A stretch of 9,632 nucleotides of DNA from Actinomycetota bacterium (GTDB lineage Bacteria; Actinomycetota; Acidimicrobiia; Spongiisociales; ZC4RG35): contig JAKEHF010000114.1 of assembly GCA_022615295.1 (NCBI GenBank), forward strand, positions 1 through 9,632, in the 5' to 3' direction. Shown here piece after piece: positions 1-7,243 of the stretch (within the stretch, counting starts at the first letter, position 1; every line of letters starts with the position of its first letter). The notes below the pieces were generated by a model. That model was given only the letters and a program-made list of their open reading frames with translations, did no database searches and was not told the origin of the DNA. The translations under genes were made by a program, and so were the position numbers.

Positions 1-675
1 ACCCTGGGCGCGGCGACACCACCCGAGGGATACTGGCCGGCAATCGCCGAGTTGTGCCGTCGGCACGGGGTGCTTCTCGTCGTCGACGAGGTGATGACCG
101 GCTTCGGTCGAACCGGGCGCTGGTTCGGTATCGACCACTACGGGGTCCGACCCGACATCCTGGCCACGGCAAAAGGGGCTGCCGGCGGCTACTGGCCCCT
201 GGGTCTGGCCGTCGCCTCGGGTGAGGTGCACGAGACTCTCGCCGGCGGGTTCATCCATGGATTCACCTTCTCCCACTTCCCCGCCGGAGCCGCCGCGGCC
301 CATGCGGTCCTCGACCGGCTTGTGGCCGGCGGTCTGGTCGAGGCGGCGGCGACCAAGGGGGAGTGGCTTCTGGGGGCCCTCCGGGATCGAATCGGGGACT
401 CGCCCCTCGTGGGAGACGTCCGGGGCATCGGTCTGCTCCTCGCCGTCGAGCTGGTGGCCGATCGGGAGACGAAGACCCCGTTCCCCCGCTCGGAGCGGAT
501 GGCCGAGCGTCTCACCGCCACTGCCCGGGAGCTGGGCCTCCTCGTCTACCCGTCGACTGGTTGCGCCGACGGGACTGACGGCGATCTCGTCATGCTGGGA
601 CCCCCGCTGGTGATCGACCACGACGAGATGGGCTTGATCGTCGACCGTCTCGGCAAGACCTTGGAGACCATGTGA
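1..675 (+). CDS. Class III PLP-dependent aminotransferase, C-terminal part (5' end outside window)
   Basis: The reading frame is open from base 1, so the start lies upstream; 224 residues are visible of a family usually near 430-450. Fold-type I class III aminotransferases move an amino group between an amine or omega-amino acid and a keto acid, using pyridoxal phosphate, in the cytoplasm. Numbering from base 1, the cofactor-binding Asp is D29 in DEVMTGFGRTG (29-39). The Schiff-base lysine is K58 (bases 172-174) in AKGAAGGYWPLG. The phosphate-contacting Thr motif HGFTFSHFP follows, and the C-terminal domain ends in the family-typical GPPL stretch. The substrate cannot be read from this half; neighbours suggest an amine, diamine or acylated amine product (inference). 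The stop codon overlaps the next gene's GTG by four bases, so the two are probably co-translated. Family assignment is firm, substrate unknown. Confidence 0.93.
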   Translation, partial: TLGAATPPEGYWPAIAELCRRHGVLLVVDEVMTGFGRTGRWFGIDHYGVRPDILATAKGAAGGYWPLGLAVASGEVHETLAGGFIHGFTFSHFPAGAAAAHAVLDRLVAGGLVEAAATKGEWLLGALRDRIGDSPLVGDVRGIGLLLAVELVADRETKTPFPRSERMAERLTATARELGLLVYPSTGCADGTDGDLVMLGPPLVIDHDEMGLIVDRLGKTLETM

Positions 676-1733
676 AGGTCGTCTACCACCCCGACCACGC
701 ACACCACGACACACCAATCGTCACCTGGGTCGGCGTGCCGATCCACGGTGACGAGCCGCCGGCGCGGATGGAGTTGGTCCGGGACACCCTGGCCGGGCTG
801 GGTCACGAGATCGTCACCGCCGATGCCCACGACGACACGATCCTGCACCTGGTGCATGACCCGGACATGGTCGAGTACATGCGCACGGCCCATGCCGAGT
901 GGCAACGCTCGGGGTATCAAGGGGAACCGGGTCAGCCGAACGTCACCGCCTACGCCTTCCCCACCGAGAAGATGCTGCACGGGCTCCCCCTGCGCCGGCC
1001 ACGATCCAGGGCGGCGTTGGCCGGGGTGTGGGCCATGGACACCACCACGCCGATCGGCCCCGGCACCTTCAGGGGAGCGAGAGCGGCGGTCGACATGGCC
1101 CAGACCGCCGCCGAGCTCGTGTTGGCCGGGGCGCCGTCGGCCTATGCCGCTTGCCGTCCACCGGGTCATCACGCCGGGCGTGGGTTCTTCGGCGGCTCCT
1201 GCTACCTCAACAATGCCGCCGTCGCCACCGAGACCCTGATCCACGGCGGGGTGGGGAAGGTGGCGGTGGTCGATCTCGACGCCCACCACGGGAACGGGTC
1301 CCAGGAGATCTTCTGGCGGCGGGGTGACGTCTTCTACGGGTCGGTCCATGTCGATCCCGCCGAGGGATGGTTCCCACACTTCGTGGGCTTCGCCGACGAG
1401 ACAGGCGCCGACGCCGGCATCGGGTGCAATCTCAACGTCCCGGTGGCACCCGGCTCCGGCGACGACGAGTGGCTCGCCGCCCTCGACCGTCTCATAGAGG
1501 GTGTGTCGGGCTTCGGCCCCGATGTGGTGGTGGTATCACTCGGTGTCGACGCCGCGGTCACCGATGAGAACAGCCCCACGATGGTCACCGGGGACGGCTA
1601 TCGGAGGGCGGGGGGTGCCGTGGCCACCCTGGGCCGTCCCACCGTGCTCGTCCAGGAGGGTGGCTATGACCTCGAGACCATAGGTGGTCTGGTGGCGGCC
1701 GCCTTGGACGGCTTCGAGAAGAGTTCGGCATGA
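672..1733 (+). CDS. Acetylpolyamine amidohydrolase-like deacetylase (histone deacetylase superfamily)
   Basis: Zinc-dependent hydrolase of 353 residues, expected to remove acetyl (or other acyl) groups from amines in the cytoplasm. The arginase/deacetylase core is intact: RPPGHHAG with general-acid/base histidines H166-H167, zinc ligands D203 and H205 in DLDAHHGNG, D293 in SLGVDAA, and catalytic Y332 in QEGGY. The spacing between these residues closely follows the Mycoplana ramosa acetylpolyamine amidohydrolase as I recall it, as do GYQGE (81-85, within the insert linked to dimerisation in that enzyme) and the DPAEGWFPHFVGFADETG stretch. AcuC or a true protein deacetylase is less likely but not excluded. 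The start is GTG at 672, with GGAG at 663-666 five bases upstream and a GTGA overlap with the aminotransferase stop. The gene ends in an ATGA overlap with the peptidase. N-terminal residues thought to choose the polyamine differ here, so the substrate is open. Confidence 0.9.
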   Translation: MKVVYHPDHAHHDTPIVTWVGVPIHGDEPPARMELVRDTLAGLGHEIVTADAHDDTILHLVHDPDMVEYMRTAHAEWQRSGYQGEPGQPNVTAYAFPTEKMLHGLPLRRPRSRAALAGVWAMDTTTPIGPGTFRGARAAVDMAQTAAELVLAGAPSAYAACRPPGHHAGRGFFGGSCYLNNAAVATETLIHGGVGKVAVVDLDAHHGNGSQEIFWRRGDVFYGSVHVDPAEGWFPHFVGFADETGADAGIGCNLNVPVAPGSGDDEWLAALDRLIEGVSGFGPDVVVVSLGVDAAVTDENSPTMVTGDGYRRAGGAVATLGRPTVLVQEGGYDLETIGGLVAAALDGFEKSSA

Positions 1734-3550
1734 CCGTTCCCGATGGATTCTGGGTGGGCAAGGAGGAGCACAACGGCCCTCCCAGCATGGCAAGACCGGA
1801 CGCCCCGGAGAGCCGGTGGGCCTGGGAGGCGATAGTCGCCGTCGAGCGGCCATATAACGCAGTGGTCTCCCCGGACGGGACCCGGGTCCTCTACACCCTG
1901 TCTCAGGAGACGTCGGACATCTGGGTGGTCCCGCTGAGCGGAGGACACCCCACCCGGGTCACCACCAACCGACCCCCGATGCCCTACTGGGAGGACGGCG
2001 CCGCCGCCTGGTCGCCCGACGGGGCGAGGATCGCCTACACGTCGAACGGCTGGGTGTGGGTGGTCCCGGTCGCCGGTGGCAGGCCACGGAGGCTGATACA
2101 GGCCCGGACCCCGGTCTGGCTCGACGAGGATCGTCTCGTCGTCGGCGTGACGCGTGACGAGGAGGACCGGATCGCCGTGGTCCGAGTCGACGACCCCTGG
2201 CCCCAGCCGCTCACCCCCGCCGGGCAGAGCTGCTCATCGTGGACCGTGGCGCCCGATGGGTCGGTGCTCTATCTGCGACATCCCAAACAAGACCGCAAGA
2301 CCACCGAGATCTGGAGAGTGCGCCCCGGTGAGGAGCCGACCCGGCTCACCGGAACACCGGGGATGAGGGACGGTTGGCCCCGTCTTTCCCCCGATGGAGA
2401 CCGTCTCGCCTTCGTCTCCGAACGGTCTGGATGGGAGGAGATCCATCTCCTCGACCTGGGTGACGACGCCGAACGCCGGCTGACAGACGACCACGCCGAC
2501 TTCTCATGGCTCTCCTGGCACTCCGACGGCGCCCGTATCCTCGCCGTGCGGACCCGGAGGGGACGTTCCGACCTGGTCCTCATCGACGCGGTCGATGGCG
2601 CAGTAACGACGCTGAGCCCCGGCGGTGGCTGGTCGAGGCCGTCCTGGGCCGGCGAAGTCGTGGTCGCCGTCCATGAGGACCATGTCACGCCACCACGGCT
2701 GGTCACGATCGCCTCCGGCGACAGGGCCCTGACACAGCTCACCGCTCCCCCACCGGCGGAGATACAGGCGAGCCCCCGAGCCCCGCTCCGCGACGTCGTC
2801 TTTCCGTCGTTCGACGGTCTCGAGATCCACGGCCTCCTCTACCGCCCCCCGGACCGCACCGGGCTCGCCCCGGCGGTGGTCTACCCCCATGGCGGCCCCA
2901 CCTCGGCGTACACCGACTCTTGGGACCCCCACGCCCAGTACTTCGTCGACAAGGGGTACGTCTGGCTGGCGATCAACTATCGAGGCAGCACCGGATATGG
3001 GCGGGTCTTCGAGCGGGCCAATCACGGGGTCTGGGGGGTGGACGACACCCGAGACTGTCTCGCCGCCTACGACTACCTGGTCTCCACGGGTTGGGTCGAC
3101 CCCGACCGCGTCGCCATCTTCGGCGCCAGCTACGGCTCCTATATGGCGTTGTGTGCCCTGGCGTTCGACCCGGAGCACAGATACGCCTGCGGGGTCGCCA
3201 AGTACGGCGACTCGGACATCGCCATCAGCTGGGCCACCGGCGACCGGGTCGGCCGGGAGGACCTGGAGAGGATGATGGGGACTCCAGCCGAGAACCCCCG
3301 GGAGTACCGTGCCGGCTCACCCCTCTGGTCGGTTGCCGAGATCGAGCGCCCCCTCCTGGTGGCCCATGGCGAGCAGGACCGCCGGGTCGGGCCCGAGGAG
3401 TCCCAACAGCTCGTTGACGAGCTGCGCCGTCTGGGGAAGCGCTTCGAGTACGTGACCTACCCCACCGAAGCCCATGGTCTCCTCCGTGCCGGCCCCGAGC
3501 TCGACTTCTATCGGCGTCTCGAGCGTTTCCTCGACTGGCATCTCATGTAG
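1730..3550 (+). CDS. S9 family serine peptidase (prolyl oligopeptidase / acylaminoacyl-peptidase type)
   Basis: A 606-residue two-domain peptidase. Residues about 40-345 form a TolB/PD40-like beta-propeller with repeated SPDG-type turns (47-50, 95-98, 175-177, 220-223, 265-267). Residues about 350-606 are an alpha/beta-hydrolase. The oxyanion-hole motif is PHGGP (386-390), the nucleophile S467 lies in GASYGS, the acid is D550 in HGEQDRRV, and the histidine is H582 in EAHG. Enzymes of this family cleave short peptides or release N-acylated or dipeptide units; the propeller restricts entry to small substrates. No signal peptide or membrane segment is visible, so it is probably cytoplasmic and acts on imported peptides. 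The ATG at 1730 overlaps the deacetylase stop (ATGA) and has a weak GAGAAG six to eight bases upstream. A downstream ATG at 1787 is possible, since residues 1-35 carry no recognisable domain. The exact subfamily (S9A, S9B or S9C) is not settled. Confidence 0.92.
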   Translation: MTVPDGFWVGKEEHNGPPSMARPDAPESRWAWEAIVAVERPYNAVVSPDGTRVLYTLSQETSDIWVVPLSGGHPTRVTTNRPPMPYWEDGAAAWSPDGARIAYTSNGWVWVVPVAGGRPRRLIQARTPVWLDEDRLVVGVTRDEEDRIAVVRVDDPWPQPLTPAGQSCSSWTVAPDGSVLYLRHPKQDRKTTEIWRVRPGEEPTRLTGTPGMRDGWPRLSPDGDRLAFVSERSGWEEIHLLDLGDDAERRLTDDHADFSWLSWHSDGARILAVRTRRGRSDLVLIDAVDGAVTTLSPGGGWSRPSWAGEVVVAVHEDHVTPPRLVTIASGDRALTQLTAPPPAEIQASPRAPLRDVVFPSFDGLEIHGLLYRPPDRTGLAPAVVYPHGGPTSAYTDSWDPHAQYFVDKGYVWLAINYRGSTGYGRVFERANHGVWGVDDTRDCLAAYDYLVSTGWVDPDRVAIFGASYGSYMALCALAFDPEHRYACGVAKYGDSDIAISWATGDRVGREDLERMMGTPAENPREYRAGSPLWSVAEIERPLLVAHGEQDRRVGPEESQQLVDELRRLGKRFEYVTYPTEAHGLLRAGPELDFYRRLERFLDWHLM

Positions 3551-3595
3551 ACGGCACGGCCGGCCTCTTCGGGGTACATTCGTCCCGTCCTGAAT

Positions 3596-3600
3596 GGAGG
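3596..3600 (+). promoter_or_regulatory. Ribosome binding site GGAGG for the ABC substrate-binding protein
   Basis: GGAGG ends ten bases before the ATG at 3611 and decides that start over the in-frame ATGs at 3632 and 3641. It lies in the only clear intergenic gap of the operon (3551-3610). The same gap holds a TACATT (-10-like) at 3575-3580 but no convincing -35 element, so an internal promoter is possible but unproven. No terminator hairpin with a T-run is visible in the gap. Confidence 0.7.
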
Positions 3601-3610
3601 TTCAGCCCGT

Positions 3611-5356
3611 ATGAGGCGCACGGTCGTCCTGATGGCGGTGATGCTGCTCACCGCGTCCTTGGTCCCTATGGCATCCGCCCAGGAGGAGGGGGTGATCCTC
3701 CGCATAGGGCTCACCCAGGACTGGGAGACACTCAACCCCACATCGGGATTCGCGGTCAGCGAATACGAGATCTGGAACATCCACTACGCCACCCTGACCA
3801 ACAAGGCCGCCGACGACTTCTCCGTAACACCCGGGCTGGCCGAGTCATGGGTCGTCTCCGACGACGGTCTGACCGTGACCTACACCCTGCGCGAGGGTCT
3901 CGCCTGGTCGGACGGTGAACCCCTGACCGCCGAAGACATCGCCTGGAACATCAACACGGGCCGCGACCAGGGCTGGGACAACATGTACTCCACGGTCCAG
4001 AACCTGGACGCCGTCGCCATCGACGACCGCACCGTCGAGGTGACCAGCGCGGTGCCCGACCCCAAGCTCCCCACCCTGGACGTCTATCTGGTGCCGAGGC
4101 ACATCTGGGAGCCGATCGCCACCGACTACGACACCGCCACCCAGTATGACGCCTCCGACTTCGTCGGCAGCGGTCCCTTCGTCGTGACCGAGTTCAACAA
4201 GGGCCAGTCGGTGGTCATGGAGGCCAACCCCGAGTTCTACGGCTGGGAGGGTGACCCACCCTACGACGGGATCGTCTTCCAGCTCTTCGAGAACCCCGAC
4301 GCCATGGTTGCTGCCTTGCAGCAGGGTCAACTCGACGCCATCCACGGCTTCCCCGCCGGGTCGGCCGGCGCCCTCAGCGCCGACCCCGACATCGCGGTGG
4401 TGGCCGGCCAGCAGGGCGGCTTCGACGAGATCGCCGTCAACGGTGGAGCGGTCGAAGGTCAGCCCCACCCCGCCCTCCTCGACCTCGAGGTGCGCAGGGC
4501 CATCGGGTTCGCCATGGACCGGGAGGCGGTGATCGAGGACCTCTGGTTTGGCCTTGCCTCGCCGTTGGAGACGATGAGTCCCTCGGCCGACCCCAAGTGG
4601 CTCCCGGAGATCCCAGAGGAGAACCGGTTCACATATGACCCGGAGCGGGCCAATCAGATCCTCGACGACGCCGGTTACCTCGATACCGATGGCGACGGGG
4701 TCCGGGAGATGCCCGACGGCACCAACCCCATAGTCCTCCGTCATGCGGTGAACACCGATGGCGACCTCGCCGGGCCCATTGGCGATCTCTTCGCCGGGTG
4801 GATGGAGGACATCGGGATCGGGGTGACCCTGGAGTCGTACGACCAGGACGCCCTCTTCGGTGTGATCGTGGACGGCACCTACGACACCTTCTGGTGGGGC
4901 TGGGTGCCCTTCGTCGATCCCGACCCGATGCTCTCCTACTTCACCGAGGCCGAGCTGGGCAACTACAACGACGCCAACTGGTTCGATCCCCAGTTCGACG
5001 CCCTCTATCTGGAGCAGAAGGAGGAGCTGGACCCGGATCGTCGCGTCGAGATCGTCCACGAGATGCTGACCATCCTCCACGACGCCGCGGTCTACTTCCC
5101 CTTCTATCTCGGTCCCGACCTGCAGGCCTATCGGACCGACACCTTCGAGGGCTGGGTCCGTCAGCCGGCCGGCGTCGGTCCGGTGATGTTCTCCAACTCC
5201 TCACCCAGCTATGTCTTGCTGACACCGGTCGACGGTGCCGGCGCCGGCGCCGGCGGTGTCAACTGGGTGCTGATCGGTGGTGTCGCAGCCGCGGTGGTGG
5301 TCGTCGGTCTGCTGATCGCCGTCCGACGCCGGGGCACAGCCGAGGAGAGGGAGTGA
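3611..5356 (+). CDS. ABC transporter substrate-binding protein, family 5 (peptide/oligopeptide type), C-terminally membrane-anchored
   Basis: The extracytoplasmic solute receptor of the importer, 581 residues. A Sec signal peptide occupies about 1-23: RR near the start, a hydrophobic core, and a likely signal peptidase I site after ASA (21-23). There is no lipobox cysteine. The mature part shows the SBP_bac_5 pattern: an early LNPTSG segment, TPGLAESW (73-80), the YTLREGLAWSDGEPLTAEDI region (91-110), SGPFVV (187-192), RRAIGFAMDREAV (295-307), an Asp-rich DTDGDG loop (358-363), and an FFWGW-like FWWGW aromatic patch (427-431). After a Gly/Ala linker (542-549), residues about 552-571 form one transmembrane helix followed by RRR, so the protein is predicted to be tethered at its C terminus with a short cytoplasmic tail. 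The family binds di- and oligopeptides but also nickel, sugars or other solutes; the ligand cannot be read here. It is followed directly by its permeases and ATPases. Confidence 0.94.
   Translation: MRRTVVLMAVMLLTASLVPMASAQEEGVILRIGLTQDWETLNPTSGFAVSEYEIWNIHYATLTNKAADDFSVTPGLAESWVVSDDGLTVTYTLREGLAWSDGEPLTAEDIAWNINTGRDQGWDNMYSTVQNLDAVAIDDRTVEVTSAVPDPKLPTLDVYLVPRHIWEPIATDYDTATQYDASDFVGSGPFVVTEFNKGQSVVMEANPEFYGWEGDPPYDGIVFQLFENPDAMVAALQQGQLDAIHGFPAGSAGALSADPDIAVVAGQQGGFDEIAVNGGAVEGQPHPALLDLEVRRAIGFAMDREAVIEDLWFGLASPLETMSPSADPKWLPEIPEENRFTYDPERANQILDDAGYLDTDGDGVREMPDGTNPIVLRHAVNTDGDLAGPIGDLFAGWMEDIGIGVTLESYDQDALFGVIVDGTYDTFWWGWVPFVDPDPMLSYFTEAELGNYNDANWFDPQFDALYLEQKEELDPDRRVEIVHEMLTILHDAAVYFPFYLGPDLQAYRTDTFEGWVRQPAGVGPVMFSNSSPSYVLLTPVDGAGAGAGGVNWVLIGGVAAAVVVVGLLIAVRRRGTAEERE
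5237..5254 (+). repeat. (GCCGGC)x3 hexamer repeat encoding an Ala-Gly linker
   Basis: Three perfect tandem copies of GCCGGC lie in frame inside the binding-protein gene and encode alternating Ala-Gly between the ligand-binding domain and the C-terminal membrane helix. The tract is also self-complementary and prone to slippage. In-frame changes of copy number would only lengthen or shorten the flexible spacer. Confidence 0.8.
5343..5347 (+). promoter_or_regulatory. Shine-Dalgarno-like AGGAG before a GTGA overlap and a 3-codon mini-frame
   Basis: AGGAG sits five bases before GTG at 5353-5355, which overlaps the binding-protein stop as GTGA, the same arrangement seen at other junctions of this operon. 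That frame reads only Met-Thr-Val before TGA at 5362-5364, so it cannot be the permease start as the sequence stands. The site may mark the ancestral permease start (displaced by a 1-base change) or feed re-initiation at a downstream start. Confidence 0.4.
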
Positions 5357-5381
5357 CGGTCTGAACCGAGACCGCGTCAAG

Positions 5382-6356
5382 TTGGGGAGGAGATGGCGGT
5401 TCGTCCTCCGCAAGATGGCGGGTTCCCTCCTCACCCTCCTCTTTGTCCTCGTCTTCAACTTCTTCCTATTCCGGATCGTCCAGAAGGACCCGATCGGCTC
5501 CCTCTTCCGCGGCCGCAACGTCCCCCAGGCGGTGATCGACAACCTCAGGGAGGCGTTTGGGCTCGACCAGCCGCTGCTCACCCAGTTCTTCCTCTACATG
5601 AGAGAGACGTTCTCGCTGAACTTCGGCGTCTCGTACCAAAGCCGGCAGCCGGTGTGGGACGAGATCGTGGCCGCCATCCCGGCGACGGTGGCCCTGGTCG
5701 GGGTCTCCGCCATCCTCTCAGCCGTGATCGGCACCGCGCTGGGGATCGTCGCCGCCTGGCGACGCAACACCTGGAAGGACCACGGCATCACCTCGGGGAC
5801 GATGCTCTTCTACTCGATGCCCGACTTCTGGCTCGGCATGATCCTGCTGGTCGGTCTGGCCGTCGTAGTGCCCCTGTTCCCGGTCGGTGGGATAGTCGAC
5901 GCCGGGTCGACGACCACGGGTCTGGCTCGTCTGCTCGAGCAGACGTATCACATGGCCCTCCCCGCCTTCACACTCACCCTCGCCTATCTCGGTGAGTACA
6001 CGCTGGTCACGAGGAGCTCGCTCCTCGACGTGATGGGCGAGGACTATCTCACCGTGGCCCGAGCAAAGGGGCTTCGTGACAAGCTGGTGCGCAACCGCCA
6101 TGCGGTCCCCAATGCCCTCCTCCCCGTGATCACCCTGGCGGCCATCAACTTCGGGTTCGTCCTCTCCGGCGCCATCGCGGTGGAGGCGGTCTTCTCGTGG
6201 CCGGGGCTGGGCAAGGCCACCGCCGATGCCATCAGGGGCCCCGATCTGCCCATGCTCCAGGGTCTGTTCCTCCTCTTCAGCGCGGCCGTGATCTTCTTCA
6301 ATCTGGTGGCCGATCTCACCTATGGCTTCCTCGATCCCCGCGTGGAGGACATATGA
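5382..6356 (+). CDS. dppB: ABC transporter permease, DppB/OppB type
   Basis: First membrane subunit of the importer, 324 residues from the TTG at 5382. It has the family layout: an Arg-rich N terminus followed by a membrane helix (about 13-33), a periplasmic segment with the conserved RGRNVPQAVIDNLREAFGLDQPL region (43-65), then five further hydrophobic segments. The cytoplasmic EAA loop that docks onto the ATPases is DYLTVARAKGL (221-231) through VPNALLP. The C-terminal LTYGFLDPRV is typical. The symbol marks the family; peptide specificity is not shown. The start is uncertain. TTG 5382 has no clear Shine-Dalgarno; an ATG at 5415 would cut off the conserved RFVLRKM; CTG 5361 is in frame and 13 bases after AGGAG. 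The upstream GTGA start at 5353 is in another frame. The gene ends in an ATGA overlap with the second permease. Confidence 0.9.
   Translation: MGRRWRFVLRKMAGSLLTLLFVLVFNFFLFRIVQKDPIGSLFRGRNVPQAVIDNLREAFGLDQPLLTQFFLYMRETFSLNFGVSYQSRQPVWDEIVAAIPATVALVGVSAILSAVIGTALGIVAAWRRNTWKDHGITSGTMLFYSMPDFWLGMILLVGLAVVVPLFPVGGIVDAGSTTTGLARLLEQTYHMALPAFTLTLAYLGEYTLVTRSSLLDVMGEDYLTVARAKGLRDKLVRNRHAVPNALLPVITLAAINFGFVLSGAIAVEAVFSWPGLGKATADAIRGPDLPMLQGLFLLFSAAVIFFNLVADLTYGFLDPRVEDI
6344..6348 (+). promoter_or_regulatory. Ribosome binding site GGAGG for the second permease
   Basis: GGAGG inside the last codons of the first permease ends four bases before the ATG at 6353. Together with the ATGA stop/start overlap it fixes this start rather than an upstream one in the same open frame. 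Confidence 0.6.
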
Positions 6357-7243
6357 CCTCGATCGCCATGCAGCGACGCAAGGCGACCGCGGGGAGAGTG
6401 TGGCGTCAGTTCCGCAGCTCCCGTCAGGGGATGATCGGTCTGTCCGTGCTCGCCGTGTTCGTGATCGTCGCCCTGGCCGCACCCCTGCTCGCCGACATCA
6501 GGGAGCTCAACCCCGTCTTCGCCAGGGCACAGGGAAACCCGCAATGGGCGTCTCCAGATCAGTTCGGGCCCCTGGGAACCGACTACATCAGACGATCGGT
6601 CTGGGCCCAGTTCGTCTGGGGATCGCGGGTCAGCCTCTTCGTCGGCCTCGCCGCAACCGTGCTCACCATATTCATAGGGAGCGTGGTGGGGATCGTGTCC
6701 GGCTTCATCGGGGGCAAGACCGACGGGGCGCTGATGCGTCTCACCGAGTGGTTCCTCGTCATCCCCTTCCTCCCCCTGGCCATCGTGCTCGCCTCGATCC
6801 TCGGTCGGTCGGTGTGGAACATCATCTTCGTCATCGGGATCACCTCGTGGCCCTCCACCGCACGTCTCGTTCGCGCCCAGGTGCTGACCGTGAAGCAGCG
6901 TCTGTTCGTCGACCGGGCCCGCTCGCTGGGAGCCGGTGGCGGCCACATCGTCGGCCACCACATCCTTCCCAACGTCAGCGGTCTGATCCTCGCCAACGCC
7001 ACCCTCGCAGTCCCCATCTCGATACTCACCGAGACCTCGCTCTCCTTCCTGGGTCTCGGTGACCCCGGAGCCGCCTCGTGGGGCAAGACCCTCGAGGAGG
7101 CGTTCGTCAACGGGGCGATGGTGCGCAACGCTTGGTGGTACTTCCTCCCCGCCGGTCTCGGCATCCTCGCCGTGGTCCTCGCCTTCACCCTCATCGGGAG
7201 GACCCTCGAGGAGATAGCCAACCCCAGGCTGAGTGGCCGATGA
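6353..7243 (+). CDS. dppC: ABC transporter permease, DppC/OppC type
   Basis: Second membrane subunit, 296 residues. The N-terminal OppC-like part has a basic stretch and the first helix (about 27-47). The family signature FGPLGTDYIRRSVWAQFVWG (71-90) and SRVSLFVGL follow, then hydrophobic segments at roughly 94-118, 132-150, 155-168, 208-225 and 265-283. The EAA coupling loop is FVDRARSLGAGGGHIV to HHILPN (185-207), followed by the typical SFLGLGDPGAASWGKTL (231-247). It pairs with the preceding permease to form the channel. The frame stays open upstream of 6353, but the ATGA overlap, GGAGG and family length support 6353 as the start. An in-frame ATG at 6368 would lose only five residues. It ends in an ATGA overlap with the first ATPase. 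The permease type is secure, the transported substrate is not. Confidence 0.94.
   Translation: MTSIAMQRRKATAGRVWRQFRSSRQGMIGLSVLAVFVIVALAAPLLADIRELNPVFARAQGNPQWASPDQFGPLGTDYIRRSVWAQFVWGSRVSLFVGLAATVLTIFIGSVVGIVSGFIGGKTDGALMRLTEWFLVIPFLPLAIVLASILGRSVWNIIFVIGITSWPSTARLVRAQVLTVKQRLFVDRARSLGAGGGHIVGHHILPNVSGLILANATLAVPISILTETSLSFLGLGDPGAASWGKTLEEAFVNGAMVRNAWWYFLPAGLGILAVVLAFTLIGRTLEEIANPRLSGR

Noticed and set aside
546..1379. 277-codon minus-strand open frame across the aminotransferase/deacetylase junction
   Set aside because: It is antisense to two well-supported genes, has Gly/Arg/Val/His-rich composition and no family features.
1787..1789. Alternative ATG start for the S9 peptidase, after AGGAGG at 1761-1766
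   Set aside because: The Shine-Dalgarno-like run is 20 bases away, beyond usual spacing, and the ATGA overlap at 1730 fits the operon pattern. Kept only as a note.
3570..3587. Possible internal promoter (TACATT) and small CGGG/CCCG stem before the binding protein
   Set aside because: No matching -35 element at the right distance, and the stem is only four pairs with a 10-base loop; too weak to list as a separate feature.
3845..5080. 411-codon open frame on the minus strand, opposite the binding protein
   Set aside because: Its translation is low-complexity (Val, Gly, Asp, His-rich) with no recognisable domain. It mirrors codons of a clearly real gene, as expected in GC-rich DNA where stops are rare.
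5393..5995. 200-codon plus-strand frame starting with an ATG right after GGGGAGGAG
   Set aside because: The Shine-Dalgarno-like run abuts the ATG with almost no spacing, and the product is Pro/Arg-rich, without membrane segments. The permease frame in the same bases is clearly the coding one.
7078..7239. Upstream in-frame extension of the first ATPase
   Set aside because: The extra 54 residues are Arg/Pro-rich and out-of-frame to the permease C terminus. The ATPase domain starts normally after the ATG at 7240.
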